From NCBI GenBank assembly GCA_027627225.1, contig CM051028.1, positions 21,220,201 through 21,284,200 on the forward strand: a stretch of 64,000 nucleotides of DNA. The letters are read 5' to 3'. The notes below the pieces were generated by a model. The model did no database searches and was not told where the DNA came from. It worked only from the letters and a program-made list of their open reading frames with translations. Of the stretch, positions 1-11,874 are shown piece after piece (positions within the stretch are counted from its first letter, which is position 1; each line of letters opens with the position of its first letter). Made by a program: the position numbers and the translations under genes. The DNA is from Congeria kusceri. Its lineage: Eukaryota > Mollusca > Bivalvia > Myida > Dreissenidae.

Positions 1-384
1 TAGCTTAGTGTATAATATGTGGAAACAATCTTTTGGTCTCGGGCATTCAAAGCGCCATAGGAATATCCGTTCGAAATTACCAAGCATTCCACCCTACTGA
101 GTGATGAGTTGTGGATCATCCTAATAATTATTGCGAAACTTTGGAAAGTTCAATATCTCAGATGGATAAAGGTGCGTTCATTTCTCATAGCTAGACGAGT
201 TGTTCGAGAGTTTGTTTAAGTCACAGAATTAAGGCCTTTGGCATAGCTCGATAGTCGACCTTAGTTCCCCGTAGTAAAGTTTGATGCCTGAATACATTGC
301 ATAGTTCGATAGTCGACCGTAGTTCTGCGTAGTTAAGTTTGGTGCCCGAATACCTACAACTTATTGCACCGGTATACATTTATT

Positions 385-510
385 GATCTTAGAAATTGGT
401 ATTTAGTTCACATGTAAACCATTGGTATCAAGCTAAATGCAAGATGTTTAAAACTATCATTGGTCAATTTCATTAACATAATTATTGTTTTCTTGAGCTG
501 ATACTCGTGT
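385..510 (+). repeat. Direct repeat, copy 1
   Basis: ttacatgtaaaccattggta-type sequence with aagatgtttaaaactatcat and ttcttgagctgata, found again at 1255-1390. Just upstream, 236-358 holds a ~66-bp tandem duplication (agttcgatagtcgaccgtag). Confidence 0.75.
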
Positions 511-970
511 TGTTATTGTACTGCCGTATATGTCTGAAGAATTGGTTGTTAATATTGTGTTCGCTTTGAATCCATAATATTATGTTTAATAACGTTATAA
601 TGTGGTTAAAATACCTTGGAATATTATTCCCCATTTTAACAAATAAACAAATCCGTTACAAACGCGACGCGTTAACAATGGCACCTCTTAAAACTCCTGA
701 TTGAAATAGCGTGACCACCCTCTAGCCAAGCATCCAATCTGCAAGGATATATGTAGTAACACCATAGCTACAGAGTCGCTTTGACTTCAGCACTCTTCGA
801 TGCGACTGCAAAGCCGCGACTATCGTCTAGCAGTTTACATCTGATAGCGTGTGCGTAACACGCCTAGCAAGTGATCGATTGATACTACTGTACCCGAATA
901 ACGCAAGCGCTATCGACAGAACATTGAATTAGTGTTCAAAAAGACATTTTAAGGGTATAAAAAAATCGGC

Positions 971-984
971 GGGGGGGGGGGGGG
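971..984 (+). repeat. G14 homopolymer
   Basis: Fourteen G after aaaaatcggc. Confidence 0.97.
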
Positions 985-1254
985 ATTTTAGGCAGATAAA
1001 ATATACGTCATGTGAATTCATTTTGTGATAGTGCATTTTTAATGTCAATATATTAAAAACAACAAAAAAAAATACAACATAATCAACAGACTTTGATTAA
1101 TAAACCCAACTCTAAACCAGTGTCTGAAAATAAAGAGCAGGAAAATATGGGTTTTAAGTGGACTATCCGAAAATAAAGAGTTACAAAATATTTACTCTGA
1201 CTATTGGTGTCCGAAAACTTAGAGTGTCCGGAAACATAGAGTTCTTTTTTATAT

Positions 1255-1390
1255 ATCTATCTTAGAAATTGTATTGTCATGTATGTAGTTTACATGTAAA
1301 CCATTGGTATCTAGCTAAATAAAAGATATTTAAAACTGTAAAATATATTGTCAATTTTATTGACATATTGGTTTCTTGAGCTGATAATGT
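1255..1390 (+). repeat. Direct repeat, copy 2
   Basis: About 80 percent similar to 385-510, same order and strand, about 870 bp apart. Not LTR-like ends (no TG..CA boundary identified). Confidence 0.75.
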
Positions 1391-1679
1391 CAACAACTTG
1401 ATTCTTAATAAATTATCAGTGTTTATTTCAATACTGATTTAACGACATTGTCTTGGTTAAGTTAAATAGAGACCTTAATAAATATGGTCCAAAAATGACC
1501 ACAGCTTATCAATCACATAACTGAAATGACCACAATTGATAAATAAAACAAATCTATATTTCGTAAATATTTTTTGGTATTCTTACCAGTATGCATTTAA
1601 CTGGATTATGCAGTTTAAGTTGTCTAATTACAGACGAAAGATTTAAATATAACATAGTGTACATTTATTATCTATTATC

Positions 1680-2051
1680 CTCACAACAATGGATAGAAAT
1701 TGCCGGATTGAAATACCTTTTATTCAGTAAAACACAATTCGTGAAGCAAAGCTGACTGTGGTGTTCACAAAACATTTTGACATTTTCATCTTTGTGTTCT
1801 TCACATTTCAGCCGAAATTCATCTATTGCTTTAGATACAGGCTAGTTTTCCATTTCGCCCTTTCCATATACGGTATGCTTTGTAAACAACTGATTGTGAA
1901 GGTTAATACATTTTCCACAGTAAAACTTCTGACATGTTTCACAATAATTATCAACACTTTCAATAACATTCTTCATTTCGCAAGTTCAACAAGAAACGTC
2001 TCGAACCACGTCCGAACCTTTCTCAACATCAGGCAGAGAAAAAGACGCCAT
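1680..2051 (-). pseudogene. B-box zinc-finger (TRIM-like) exon, two in-frame stops
   Basis: Read on the minus strand from ATG 2051-2049: MASFSLPDVEKGSDVVRDVS, then TGA at 1986-1988, then TCEMKNVIESVDNYCETCQK with FYCGKCINLHN, KHTVYGKGEMEN, TAG at 1842-1844, then PVSKAIDEFRLKCEEH and MFCEHHSQLCFTNCVLLNKR. This is the two-B-box N-terminus of bivalve TRIM-like proteins without an obvious RING; TRIM proteins are often E3 ubiquitin ligases or tripartite-fold immune factors. The TAG probably replaces Trp. In the second B-box the expected CC before TNC is CF, and the expected His in LLNHR is Lys, so two zinc ligands are also lost. The frame closes near 1680. No coiled coil or C-terminal domain was found nearby. 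The family call is recall; stops are seen directly. Confidence 0.78.
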
Positions 2052-2099
2052 TTTAGATACAGTTGTTTAAATTAACTAATTACGATTTTCACTCAGTTG

Positions 2100-3950
2100 A
2101 AGTAATCTTAGTAAATATATATTTATTTTTCATTAATCAAAGGCGTAGTAATCTCCAGTAGAGCAAAAACAGACTTTAGACGGTGCAGACACAAAGATAA
2201 TCTATTTTTAACCTTCAAAGTTAATATGATTATTCTGGTTCCCGATCTTTACTGACTCAAGTAAATCGGAGATATTAAACCATAAACTATTTGTGACGAA
2301 AGTAGGTTGTAAGGCTCGCCTGAGCGAATTAGTAAACGCCCCATGAAGTTTAGTCTTAGTGAGTATGAACACAATCGTGGTGCCTCCGTCCGTCTGTCCG
2401 GGTGTCTGTTCGCCACAAAGCTTGTCCGCTCCGTACCTTTTAACCGCTTTGAAAAAGGAATTTGATGAAATATGACAATAATGCGGATGGAAATACGTTA
2501 TTTCTTCGTAAATTACACTTTGTGCATTAGTATAGCACTAGCTTTAAGATGTAAAACTAGTTATTCAAATATAACACAGTTTAACAAGGTCAGACCTGCT
2601 GCAGTTTGTGCACACAGATCCGCATCACACAGAGCACCAGTTACTGAAATTGAATGTAAGATTTAAAAACCGCATGCAGTATGGTACATATTGTGGCTCC
2701 TAAATCGACACATTGCTATACATTATGACTTCACACATGTGTCCGACTACTACGTGCAGTTATTCAATCAAACTCAACAATCGCCGGACCGATTGTATAG
2801 CTGCATTTACTCACCGAGCTCTATCTACACTCAGATACTAATTGATGTTTCTTATCAAAGTCACAAAAACGCATGTGCACACTTACCGGCACTAATGCAA
2901 ACACTCACATAGACAAAAACACACGCAAGCATAAGTCTGAAATAACGCAAAAACGTACACGTTTGAAATAACGCAAGCGTAAAAGTGTCACGCATTCGTA
3001 GCGCGCATGAATTGCGCATCACGCATTAAGATAATGTTGCAATTTCAAAATCACTTGTGTAATTTCATGTACGTGACAAACAGTTACCAGCAAAATGCAT
3101 TGAACGGCGATTTCATCATCTACGACTCAGACACAAAGTAGTGATATAGTGATATGCTGTCCGGTCTTTCCGAGCTCTTCACAATGATCTCCCCTGATAA
3201 ACTATACTGATCACTGCCGAAACAAATATCACGTGATCATAGTAAACGTCACACGACAAACCGAATAACAGTTACTCAAAGTTATCAACGTGCTGGTGTG
3301 TTTATTCACAATAAAATTTCAAGCAATCGATACATATATATATAAAAGTTTAAGCTCAAATATATTTTTTATATATATAATATAATATTTGTCATTCTGT
3401 AAACGTTCATTCTTTCGCATGTATATAGATCGTGTACTTACGAAATTAATATTTTTTGAAACTATATCATTTAAGAATTTAACATCATTATTTGGTGCAG
3501 CAAAATGTGACTTTTTGGTCCGTGCACAGATGCAGGGGAGACCACTGTAACAAGTTTCAGTTATGCTTCTTGCAGTAGTTACTTCCCCTGGTCACTGTAG
3601 ATTTAAGCTTGGATAGATAGTCGGAATTATGCCGTGATCAATCCAATATGTGCTTATTATTCAATTGTTGGATTGTTTTAATGGGTTTTAATGCTTAACT
3701 CACTTAATAGTGTCTCCTGTGTATCGTTGTATATCGTGACACAGAATTACTTGCTAGATGAATGTTCAGGAGCTTTTTCCACACACTGTGTGCGATCATT
3801 TGGAATTCGGTGGTGCTTTTGTGCTCATTATAATACTATGTCCACATTCAATTAAGACGCCTAAAAATAACGGACAACATTGAGAGTAATATTTTTGCAT
3901 GATAACGAATTTAAAGGAAGAAGTCTTTCTAAAGAGACCAGATAGATAAC
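2100..3950. other. No gene seen; repeat tail near 2300-2420
   Basis: AT-rich. 2305-2420 (aaggctcgcctgagcgaatt, cctccgtccgtctgtccggg) resembles the terminal region of bivalve HINE-type elements. The ORFs of 64 and 73 codons have no support. Confidence 0.5.
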
Positions 3951-3954
3951 ATTT

Positions 3955-4176
3955 GTATATAATATAATATAATGTGATGATGTGATGTGATGTGATGTGA
4001 TGTGCTGTGCTGTGCTGTGCTGTGCTGTGCTGTGCTGTGCTGTGCTGTTATGTGATGTGATGTCATATAATATAATATAATATAATATAATATAATATAA
4101 TATAATATAATATAATATAATATAATATAATATAATATAATATAATATAATATAATATAATATAATATAATATAAT
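3955..4176 (+). repeat. Compound pentanucleotide microsatellite
   Basis: TATAA, then TGATG, TGCTG, TGATG, and a long TATAA run of over 20 units, all in 5-bp register. The 97-codon minus ORF (IILYY units) is repeat-derived. Confidence 0.95.
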
Positions 4177-4860
4177 AAATATTTTTAATAGTACTGATGA
4201 TCCAATAAATGTATGAGACCAAGGTAGAAACGTTGACTCAGGTTTTCTAATTAATCAAAGCACTGAAAGCACGATCACTATGGCTTATTAGTTGTCATGC
4301 TCAAATAAGCTTTTGGATGCATTTCTGACAGAAGTCAAGTCGGCAGGATTTGATGTTCAAATATTGTATTCATAATTGCAATTAAATTATGTTTTCTTGA
4401 AACTACTTATCCGATAGATATTGGGTTAAGTGTTACTAACTATTATTGTGATTTCGACCAATGTTTTAAAAACATGTGTTTGGGGAAATTGTGTATCGTT
4501 TAAATGTATCAGTCTACAATTTGATTTAAATCTGTCGTTTAACCCTAACATATTTTTGCCCTGACGAGATTTTCAGAGATTGTGATTAAAGTTTGCGTTA
4601 AAAAAGTAAACTTGTGTTTTGTAAACTTGAGAGTATTGTAGTACAATAACAAATGTTTCCAAACGTGTCGATGCACTTGATATATGTTCAAACAGCAACC
4701 CATCGTCTTACTGCTGGCATTTAGTTCTTACTGCAAATACTGAGGGACAAAACCCAAAATGTATTCCTTTTCGTAAAAAACGTACGCGTAAATATTCATG
4801 AGTTACATTCAACATCGTAAAATAATTTCAATTTTACGTTGTAATTGGAATATCCATGGA

Positions 4861-5047
4861 CTACCAAATACCGTACACATACATTTTACAACATATAGGT
4901 GCTAATGCTCCGTCAGTTTGACTGCAGAGCCCAGTCAACGGTACACCCGCCTTGTACGCCTGTGCTAATGAATGCTTGACTTTCCTAAAGTTACTTCTTT
5001 CGTCACAGCACAATATCTCGCCATATTTACAGAACGTTACACGAACA
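4861..5047 (-). CDS. Candidate short terminal exon, unknown product
   Basis: The acceptor-like sequence tgattttgcag at 5048-5058 is followed by an open frame of about 61 codons: IIVRVTFCKYGEILCCDERS, then NFRKVKHSLAQAYKAGVPLT, ending KMYVYGIW and a stop. Composition is protein-like, rich in Cys and charged residues, and unlike the low-complexity frames around it. I do not recognise the family and see no partner exon. It could be a chance ORF. Confidence 0.25.
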
Positions 5048-5099
5048 ATGATCTGCAAAATCAGTTATATTCAGAACCAATAAAAACGCAGAATAAATA

Positions 5100-5260
5100 T
5101 TATTTAATTAGTTAAATAATTAATAAATTAATTAATCAATTCGTTTATTCATTCATCCGTCCATCAGTTCGTTCATTTATTTATTTAATGTAGGTTGATT
5201 CAGTTATTAATGTATTGATTGATAAATCATTGGCTAATCAATTGATCAATTCATTCACTT
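5100..5260 (+). repeat. Degenerate ATTA/ATTC tetranucleotide tract
   Basis: ttaattaattaatcaattcg then tttattcattcatccgtcca and similar; low complexity. Confidence 0.8.
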
Positions 5261-6134
5261 GTTTCATAGTCATATGGATATGTCCAGTATTGTGTATAAA
5301 ACAAATTCGTTTCACATTTATTCGTTAATTTAGGTTTTAAGCAAAAAAACACACATATTAAAAAACTTGTATCAACGTTTTGGATAACGCCACAAACGCA
5401 TACTATATTGTTGTATTTCTTGGTAATAGAAGTACGTCTACAATTACAGAGTGTTTACTACAAGTATTGTGTTCTTTTTAACATATTATACCATATCTAT
5501 ATTTAAAAACAATTACAAGACGCGAAAATATTATGCCGATAATAGAAAATGGTTATATATGCCTGAGTACATACTAAAACAGAAATGCATAAGCGTTCTA
5601 TCACTTTGCCCGTATTATTCCAAACTTTTGATCAATTAGACGACCAGTTTTCGGTTACTTAACATTGAATAAAAAGTTTCGTCAATTAAAACCTACGTCT
5701 TCAATAATGGCATTTATTTTCATCTGGGGTTTAAGCGACAGTTTCGCAGTTTTGGGCTGTGAAAAATAATTTCCTGTACTTCAATACATTATTTCTATAT
5801 TTCAATCTTTATAAAGCATTGCTTGTGCTAAGTTAAACTTTTGTCAAATATTTGTTATTATTCGGGAAAGACATACCCTAGTAATATTTTACTTAACAAA
5901 ATATAAAGAGCATTTCACGCATATAGTTTTGATATATTATAAAATTATAATTTCTTGTACTAAAATTCCATTTAAGGGGATTTTTTTCTAAACCAAAATC
6001 GTGAAACCGTCCAATTAATATATAAAAAACAAACTTATATTTCTATTTCACATGTACTATCGGAGGTAACTGGTCAGCTCGTACCTTTGTAAACTCATAT
6101 CCCGGTCACTCGTATACCATTTGTGCAGACGGGT

Positions 6135-6600
6135 ATGAGGTAGATGGTCTCCAGGCAGACGGGTTTCAGGCAGACGGGTTTCAGACAGCCAGGCGGCTTC
6201 CAGGCAGGCAGGTACCAGGCAAACGGGTTTAAGACAGCCAGGCGGGTTCCAGGCACGCAGGTTCCAGGCAGACTGCTTCCAGACAGCCAGGCGGGTTCCA
6301 GGCAGGCGGGCTCCAGGCAGACGGGCAGATTCCAGGCATACGGATCCTGGCAGGCGGTTTCGGTGGGAGGGTTCCAGGCAAGAGGGTTTCAGACATTCAG
6401 GCGGGCTCTATGCAGGCAGGTTCCAGGGAGACGGGCAGACTCCAGGCAAGCGATCCCCTGTCAGGCGTGTTCCAGGCAGGCGAGTTCCAGACAACCAGGC
6501 ATGTTCGAAGCCGGCAAACAGACTCCAGGCATACGATTTCCGGAAGGAGGGCTCCAGGCAGTCGGGCGAGAATTCAGATGGACAGACTGGCGGTCAGATA
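6135..6600 (+). repeat. 15-bp GC-rich minisatellite
   Basis: Degenerate units of TTCCAGGCAGACGGG/TTCCAGGCAGGCGGG type. The 154-codon ORF at 6144-6608 (GFRQTGFRQ, QAGSRQTG) is a product of the 15-bp period, with no start context or domain. Beyond 6600 a looser gtcagtgagt repeat continues to about 6715. Confidence 0.85.
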
Positions 6601-7465
6601 GTGGATGAGCTAAAAAGTGAGCGTGAACTTTAGTCAGTGAGTAATTCAGTGAGTTTTCAGCGAGTCAGTCATTGGGTATGCTAGTAAGTCAATAAGTGAG
6701 TCAGTCAAATGTCAGTTATTTATTTCGTTCGTTTTTCTTGTATTTTTTTATTGTTCTGACGCATGTCGATAAAAATGTGCAAAAAAGTCCTGAACTTAAC
6801 CCCCGACACGTCTTGCTTAATATATATATATTCAATACGCACACTCAATAATATAGTGGTGTGGTCCTTTTGTGGGTATTCAAGTATGTGATCTCCATGA
6901 CACCACGTACCTATTTTTCTTATGAAAACAACACTTTTTGTGGGCATTTTCCGACATTAGTTTAGTTTTAATCTAATCTACGTTATTACGTTAATGTATT
7001 TAATACTTGCAAACTTTATAAATTATCTGCGTTATTATTAACACTTCATTGGCTTGTCTTTCCATAGTAATATGTTTTCAAAACCGTAAGCCATAGAATT
7101 CAGACGTCAATGTTTCATAATTATATTAACACCGTGTTATTTGTTTTCCTAACCTTTGTTGTTACATGTAACACGCGGAGTTAACTCGTGCAATATTATG
7201 TGGATATTCATTGCTCGAGTTACTTCCCTTGTCTTGTAGTACGAGTATTTCTAATGGTGTTAGTCATTATAAGCGAAGTGTTAAATGTTCGGTCCTGATG
7301 AAAGGCTTTGTTACTCAAAAAAATCAACAACCTTAAAAGTGACTTTTTCAAAGATTATTCTTATTTTTGAAAAATGCATTAAGTGTGTTTACTGAAAAAA
7401 CTAAACCATCGCGAATAATATAAAACACAAATTATATAAAGAAAACATGTTAAATTAAAAAATTT

Positions 7466-7536
7466 GCATTCGCTGGGACTCGAACCCGGGACCTGGGAGA
7501 TAAAAAATCTCATGTGCAAACCACTCGGCCATTTAC
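7466..7536 (-). tRNA. tRNA-like sequence, degenerate or tRNA-derived
   Basis: The minus strand has a perfect A box (TGGCCGAGTGG) and B box (GGTTCGAGTCC), an anticodon arm GAGA-TTTTTTA-TCTC, and total length 71 nt. A T6 run follows about 8 nt after the 3' end, as a Pol III terminator would. Against a working tRNA: the acceptor strands pair poorly, and T6 inside the anticodon loop could end transcription early. It is a tRNA pseudogene or a SINE head. Confidence 0.45.
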
Positions 7537-7854
7537 ATTTTGTTATGTATATTTAACGATATGTAAGTGACGCACGTGTTTCCAAATAACCGATGAAAAG
7601 CGTTAGAAATGCTTCATAATTTTGTCCATTTCGATTGATAATTATCCATAAACGTAACGATATTCCCAATATCTTTCTTACTCATTAGTGTCGTTTCGCT
7701 TGTTGGTATATATATACTGTATACTGTCTTTAAGGAGTGTATGACACATGTTTTTTAAATTGTCAATTTGCCAATCTGTGAACACATCCCTGTAAACATA
7801 GAACACCATTTATATACATTGTATATGCGTAACTTGAACCAAACCACCTCCACG

Positions 7855-8700
7855 TTTAATTTACTTAATGTTTTAGTACTGGTTCTACACAAAGTTCTGA
7901 AAAAAAAGCCGGTGACGTTGAAGTTTATTAAATATTCCTGTACAGGTTCTACCCAGAGTCCGGACTAAAGTCTATATGACGTCGAAGTTAAGCAAATGTT
8001 TAAGTACTGATTAAAACCAGAGAACGGAATGAAGTCTATGTGACGTGGTTGTGAAGCAAATGTTTCAGTGCTGGTTCTATCCAAAGTCCTGACAAAAGTC
8101 TGTGACGTTGAAGTTTATTACATATTTTGTGTTGGTTCTACCCATAGTCCGGACTGAAGACTACGTGACGTTGTAGTTTATCAAATGTTTTAGAACTGGT
8201 TTTACCCAAAGTCCTCACAATTGTTTGTGCGTTGTAGTTTATCGAATGTTTGAATACTGGTTCTACCCATAGTCCGGACTGAAGTCTACGTGACGTTGTA
8301 GTTTATCAAAATGTTTGAGAACTGGTTCTACCCAAAGCCCTCACATTAGTTTGTGCGTTGTAGCTTATGCAATGTTTCAATACTGGTTCTACCCATAGTC
8401 CGGACTGAAGTCTACGTGACCGTCGTTTATCAAATGCTCAGTACTGGTTCAACCCATATTCCGGACTATATTATATGTGACATTCTTGTTTTGTCAAATG
8501 TTTCAGTACAGTTCTAGCCAGAGTCCTGAATGAAATCTATGTTACGTTGCAGTTTATCAAATGTTTCAGCTATCGTTCTACCCAGAGACCAGAATACAGT
8601 CTATGTGACGTTGAAGTTTATTAAATGTTTAAGTACTGGTTTTACCCAAAGTCCGGACTAAAGTCTATTTGACTTAGAAGTTTATCAAATCAGAAAGACA
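7855..8700 (+). repeat. 63-bp tandem repeat, about 13 copies
   Basis: Marker tactggttctacccagagtc, then ctacgtgacgttgaagttta. Between about 8100 and 8420 two variants alternate (agtccggactgaagtctacg and agtcctcacaattgtttgtg), giving a ~125-bp dimer. Most copies hold GTGACGT. Confidence 0.85.
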
Positions 8701-8809
8701 TATGAGTCTTAACTATGTCTTAACATGTTCTTGAAAAATTCACTAAATGCAAGTTTGAATAATTCCGCATAACTGTATATGGGTGAATAATTACCAACAT
8801 AACATATTA

Positions 8810-10549
8810 TGCTAGGTTCCCACTGCCGATCAGATCAACTCGATGTACCCCGATCACCTAAATCCGCCGACTTATGTCGATCAAAAGCTAAATAAAGCGT
8901 GACTAAGGCTTCCTCTCGACCGCAACTTGATAGTACACGACCAATACACGATTTCGACACGACCAGACCAGATTCAATATGACTTCGTCTCGACAATTAG
9001 TCCGACCTCATCCCAAATAGGCCGACTCGTACACGATTTATACAAAACTAACACCAAGTCAACTAGACGTCTGCTCGATGCGTTTCCGATGATACCGACG
9101 TAATCGACCTGATCGTACTCGGTACTTGGTTCGTAAAAGATGCACGTTTCAGAAAACTTTTATACAAACGCCAAAGAATTACAATCAGCCATCAGTATTT
9201 CGGACAATCACGACTGCATCATTCTTTATTTTATGGAAGTTGAGGAGTTTAACTTATGGGCCAGATGGGTCGAGCTTAAGCACAGTATTGTTAACACAAA
9301 AACGGCGCAGGCTAATCTTGGTGAGTCTTGGCAAGCACGGCGCCCTCTGTATAGGCCAATACGAACAACCTCTGAATGTTAGACAGGAAACGCCCTAATG
9401 GATACAATCACTTTTTAACAGATGATGCAGATTTGTTTGGGATGCTTCTTGACCGAATATCATCTCTACTTAGAAACAAGATTCAAACCTTAGGTAACTG
9501 CTGTTAAAGAGCGAGAAATATCATGTGTTATTGTATTAAGGAGTAGCTCTAAATCATGGATTGAAGTTGGATGTCACTCTTCGTCATCTTGCAACTGGTG
9601 CGTTGTACACAGAGTTTATATACCTCTTTCGAATCGGCAAGAATACAAGTTCGTTCCATATGTTTTGGGGGCAATAATACAGGATTACTCTGAACATATT
9701 CTACTACTGTCACTACTGAGCAGTGACAATAAATTGCCCAACTCTTCAACACCTTTGAATTTAAACCTATGCTTGGAGGAAACACCATCGGTCTGCCAGA
9801 CGCCGACAAACTGGGAAGTGATGACCATAATGCGCCATAATTCTTCATTGGAAACGATGCGTTTCCAGTAAAAACTTGAATGATGAAGCCGTATTCAAGG
9901 CAAAATCTGACATTTGAAAAGCGTATATTCAAATATAGATAAGCAATTGGAATAAATAAATAAAACTATCATATTGAGGATGTAATTAATTTGTAAATTA
10001 ATGACTTAATTTTAGGCAATTTTCTACCTTTCATGAAAAAAATATAATTCAGGTTGAATGACAAAAATTAGCGTTAACACACGTAGAAAATAATTAGATC
10101 CTTTACTTAATCCATTTGTGATAACGTAATTGCACGTGTAAATTGTTTATCATACTGATTGTCCTTTGTGAGAAGAGAGGTGATCCAGTGTGGTCGGATA
10201 TCGGTCGAGTAGACCTGGCCAGCAGATCGAAGATGGATCGGGTCGATTGGGAAACGGTCGAATGTTGATCGAGAATAGGTCGACTTGATCGGTATAACTT
10301 ATGATTCCCGACCAAGCTAGATTTCTACACGGTCTTTACTTGACCGACATCCGATCGATTCCCGATCGTTTCTCGAGCGTCAAGATTCTCGATCTCCACT
10401 CGAATATTTTGGACGGTTTAACTTTATCGGGTTGGAACACCGACCAATGATAATATAATTAGATCTCGGTAGAGCTACAATGTCGACCGAACAAGATCAG
10501 ACCCCGCTTCCGTGATCGGGTTGATCTGATCGGAAGTGGGAACCTAGCA
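8810..10549. mobile_element. PIF/Harbinger DNA transposon relic
   Basis: 35-bp terminal inverted repeats at 8810-8844 and 10515-10549 (start TGCTAGGTTCCCACT, 2 mismatches) are flanked by the direct repeat TTA at 8807-8809 and 10550-10552. TTA is the typical Harbinger target duplication. Sequence inside both ends is dense in CGACC/GATCGA words. The interior carries pieces of a DDE transposase (listed separately). At 1.74 kb it is shorter than complete elements, and no Myb-like second gene is visible. Confidence 0.88.
9126..9945 (+). pseudogene. Harbinger DDE transposase fragments
   Basis: Plus-strand pieces in more than one frame. They are GQYEQPLNVRQETP near 9360-9398; LDVTLRHLATGALYTEFIYL followed by FRIGKNTSS near 9565-9650; and TIGLPDADKLGSDDHNAP, a TAA, FFIGNDAFPVKT, a TGA, then MMKPYSRQNLTFEKRIFKYR near 9788-9936. 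These match the order of Harbinger transposases: the L-R-x-L-A-T-G helix, then the PYFFVGDDAFPL block around the second catalytic Asp, then NLTxxERIFNYR. The stretch with the first catalytic Asp is missing. It is inactive. Confidence 0.85.
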
Positions 10550-10570
10550 TTAGAAATAATAATATTGAGA

Positions 10571-11797
10571 CCGTTTTATCAACTTGTCGTAGGGCGGTCG
10601 TACGTAAGGCTCGGTCGTACGTCAATCGTACGTCCGTTGACCCTCTTACCAACACAATCGTAGCTACGACGTCGTCAGATTTTCAGTAAAATTTACGACT
10701 CGGTCTGGTAGAAGGCAGCCTTAGCGGTCGTAAATATATCGTGTTCATATTTAAATGACAGGCATAGCATTAATCAAATATGCATCAATCGATAAATAAT
10801 GCATATACAATTTTAGAACATAATGCATAATTATAAATAATCAAATATTACCTGTGCCATTAGGAAACAGTGTTGATTTCGGCTGAGTAACTCAGCAAGC
10901 ACCGACCATTTATAAATAATGAGGGTGCATGGCTTGAGAAAAATATATTCTTCTGCCACTTTAAAGTTTGATATTGCTGTATGTCTCGGAGTCGGATTCA
11001 AAACTCGTCTAAGACTACCTCGACAGTTTTAAATCCATATTTATCTATCGTTCGTACCACAACACATCGGAGAGCTGTAGATCTAATCGATTTCCATACA
11101 TCAACATACAATAAATGCATTGGATAACTCGCCCTTAAGTCGATTTTGCCCCATAGCCGAACATTAATTTCTTCATATTTTGTAACGATGGATGTAGTTT
11201 GACATGTTTTTAGACATTTTAAGGAAATTTAATCCTTTTTCCTCAAAGTTAAAATAACTGTCTCAATATGAATCTTCAAAAATGTTCTCACGATGAAATT
11301 GAACATGCAGTGATATTTATAACTCGGTGTGACGAGCAATTCAGAAGTTTCGATTAGGATTTACCTTGATACCATCGGCATTTCGGCCAGATGCATTTTG
11401 CAGCATTCACTTCGGATTAAATATTGCAAACATTAACTTAACCTATAATTATAAGTGACAGTTTTCAGTGTTTCGTTCTATTTCATACGCTTTTCAATTA
11501 AATCCGTGTAAGAGGTCAATAAGAGGTCCTGGCATATGCTTACTTTCTGGGAATTAACCACATATCTATGCCATGTATCATGATTCGATCGGTAAAGATT
11601 CTATATTTTCTATTAACGCATTTTTCTGTGTCCCGACCAGTTCTAAATATAGTAATGTTGTTGCGATCTTCGAAAAAACGCTAGAAGTGCCCATGTAATT
11701 CCTTGTATATTTAAGCACTTATTCATGTCACAAGATCGGTCGTAAATCGCGGACATAAGAAACGACCAGCTTAAGATACGATCTGTTGAGAAAACGG
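10571..11797. mobile_element. Possible second TIR element
   Basis: 10571-10591 (CCGTTTTATCAACTTGTCGTA, first 20 bases) and the reverse complement of 11777-11797 (CCGTTTTCTCAACAGATCGT) match at about 17 of 21 positions. Both ends are followed by GGTCGT words. No coding sequence or target duplication was found inside or around it. It may be a non-autonomous DNA transposon sitting next to the Harbinger relic. Confidence 0.4.
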
Positions 11798-11874
11798 CTT
11801 CCTTGTTTTTTCTATTTGTAAAGTTGAATATATGTTTAGCTTAAAGTTGCAAAATTGACGAGAGCTCTTAATAG

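Noticed and set aside
385..1390. LTR retrotransposon
   Set aside because: Direct repeats lack TG..CA ends, and no gag, pol or primer-binding site lies between them.
1758..2075. 105-codon Phe-rich plus ORF
   Set aside because: Antisense of the B-box pseudogene, which gives a recognisable protein on the minus strand.
6144..6608. 154-codon Gln/Gly/Arg-rich ORF
   Set aside because: Produced by a 15-bp minisatellite; no domain or start context.
9549..9932. 127-codon minus ORF
   Set aside because: Antisense of the Harbinger transposase fragments.
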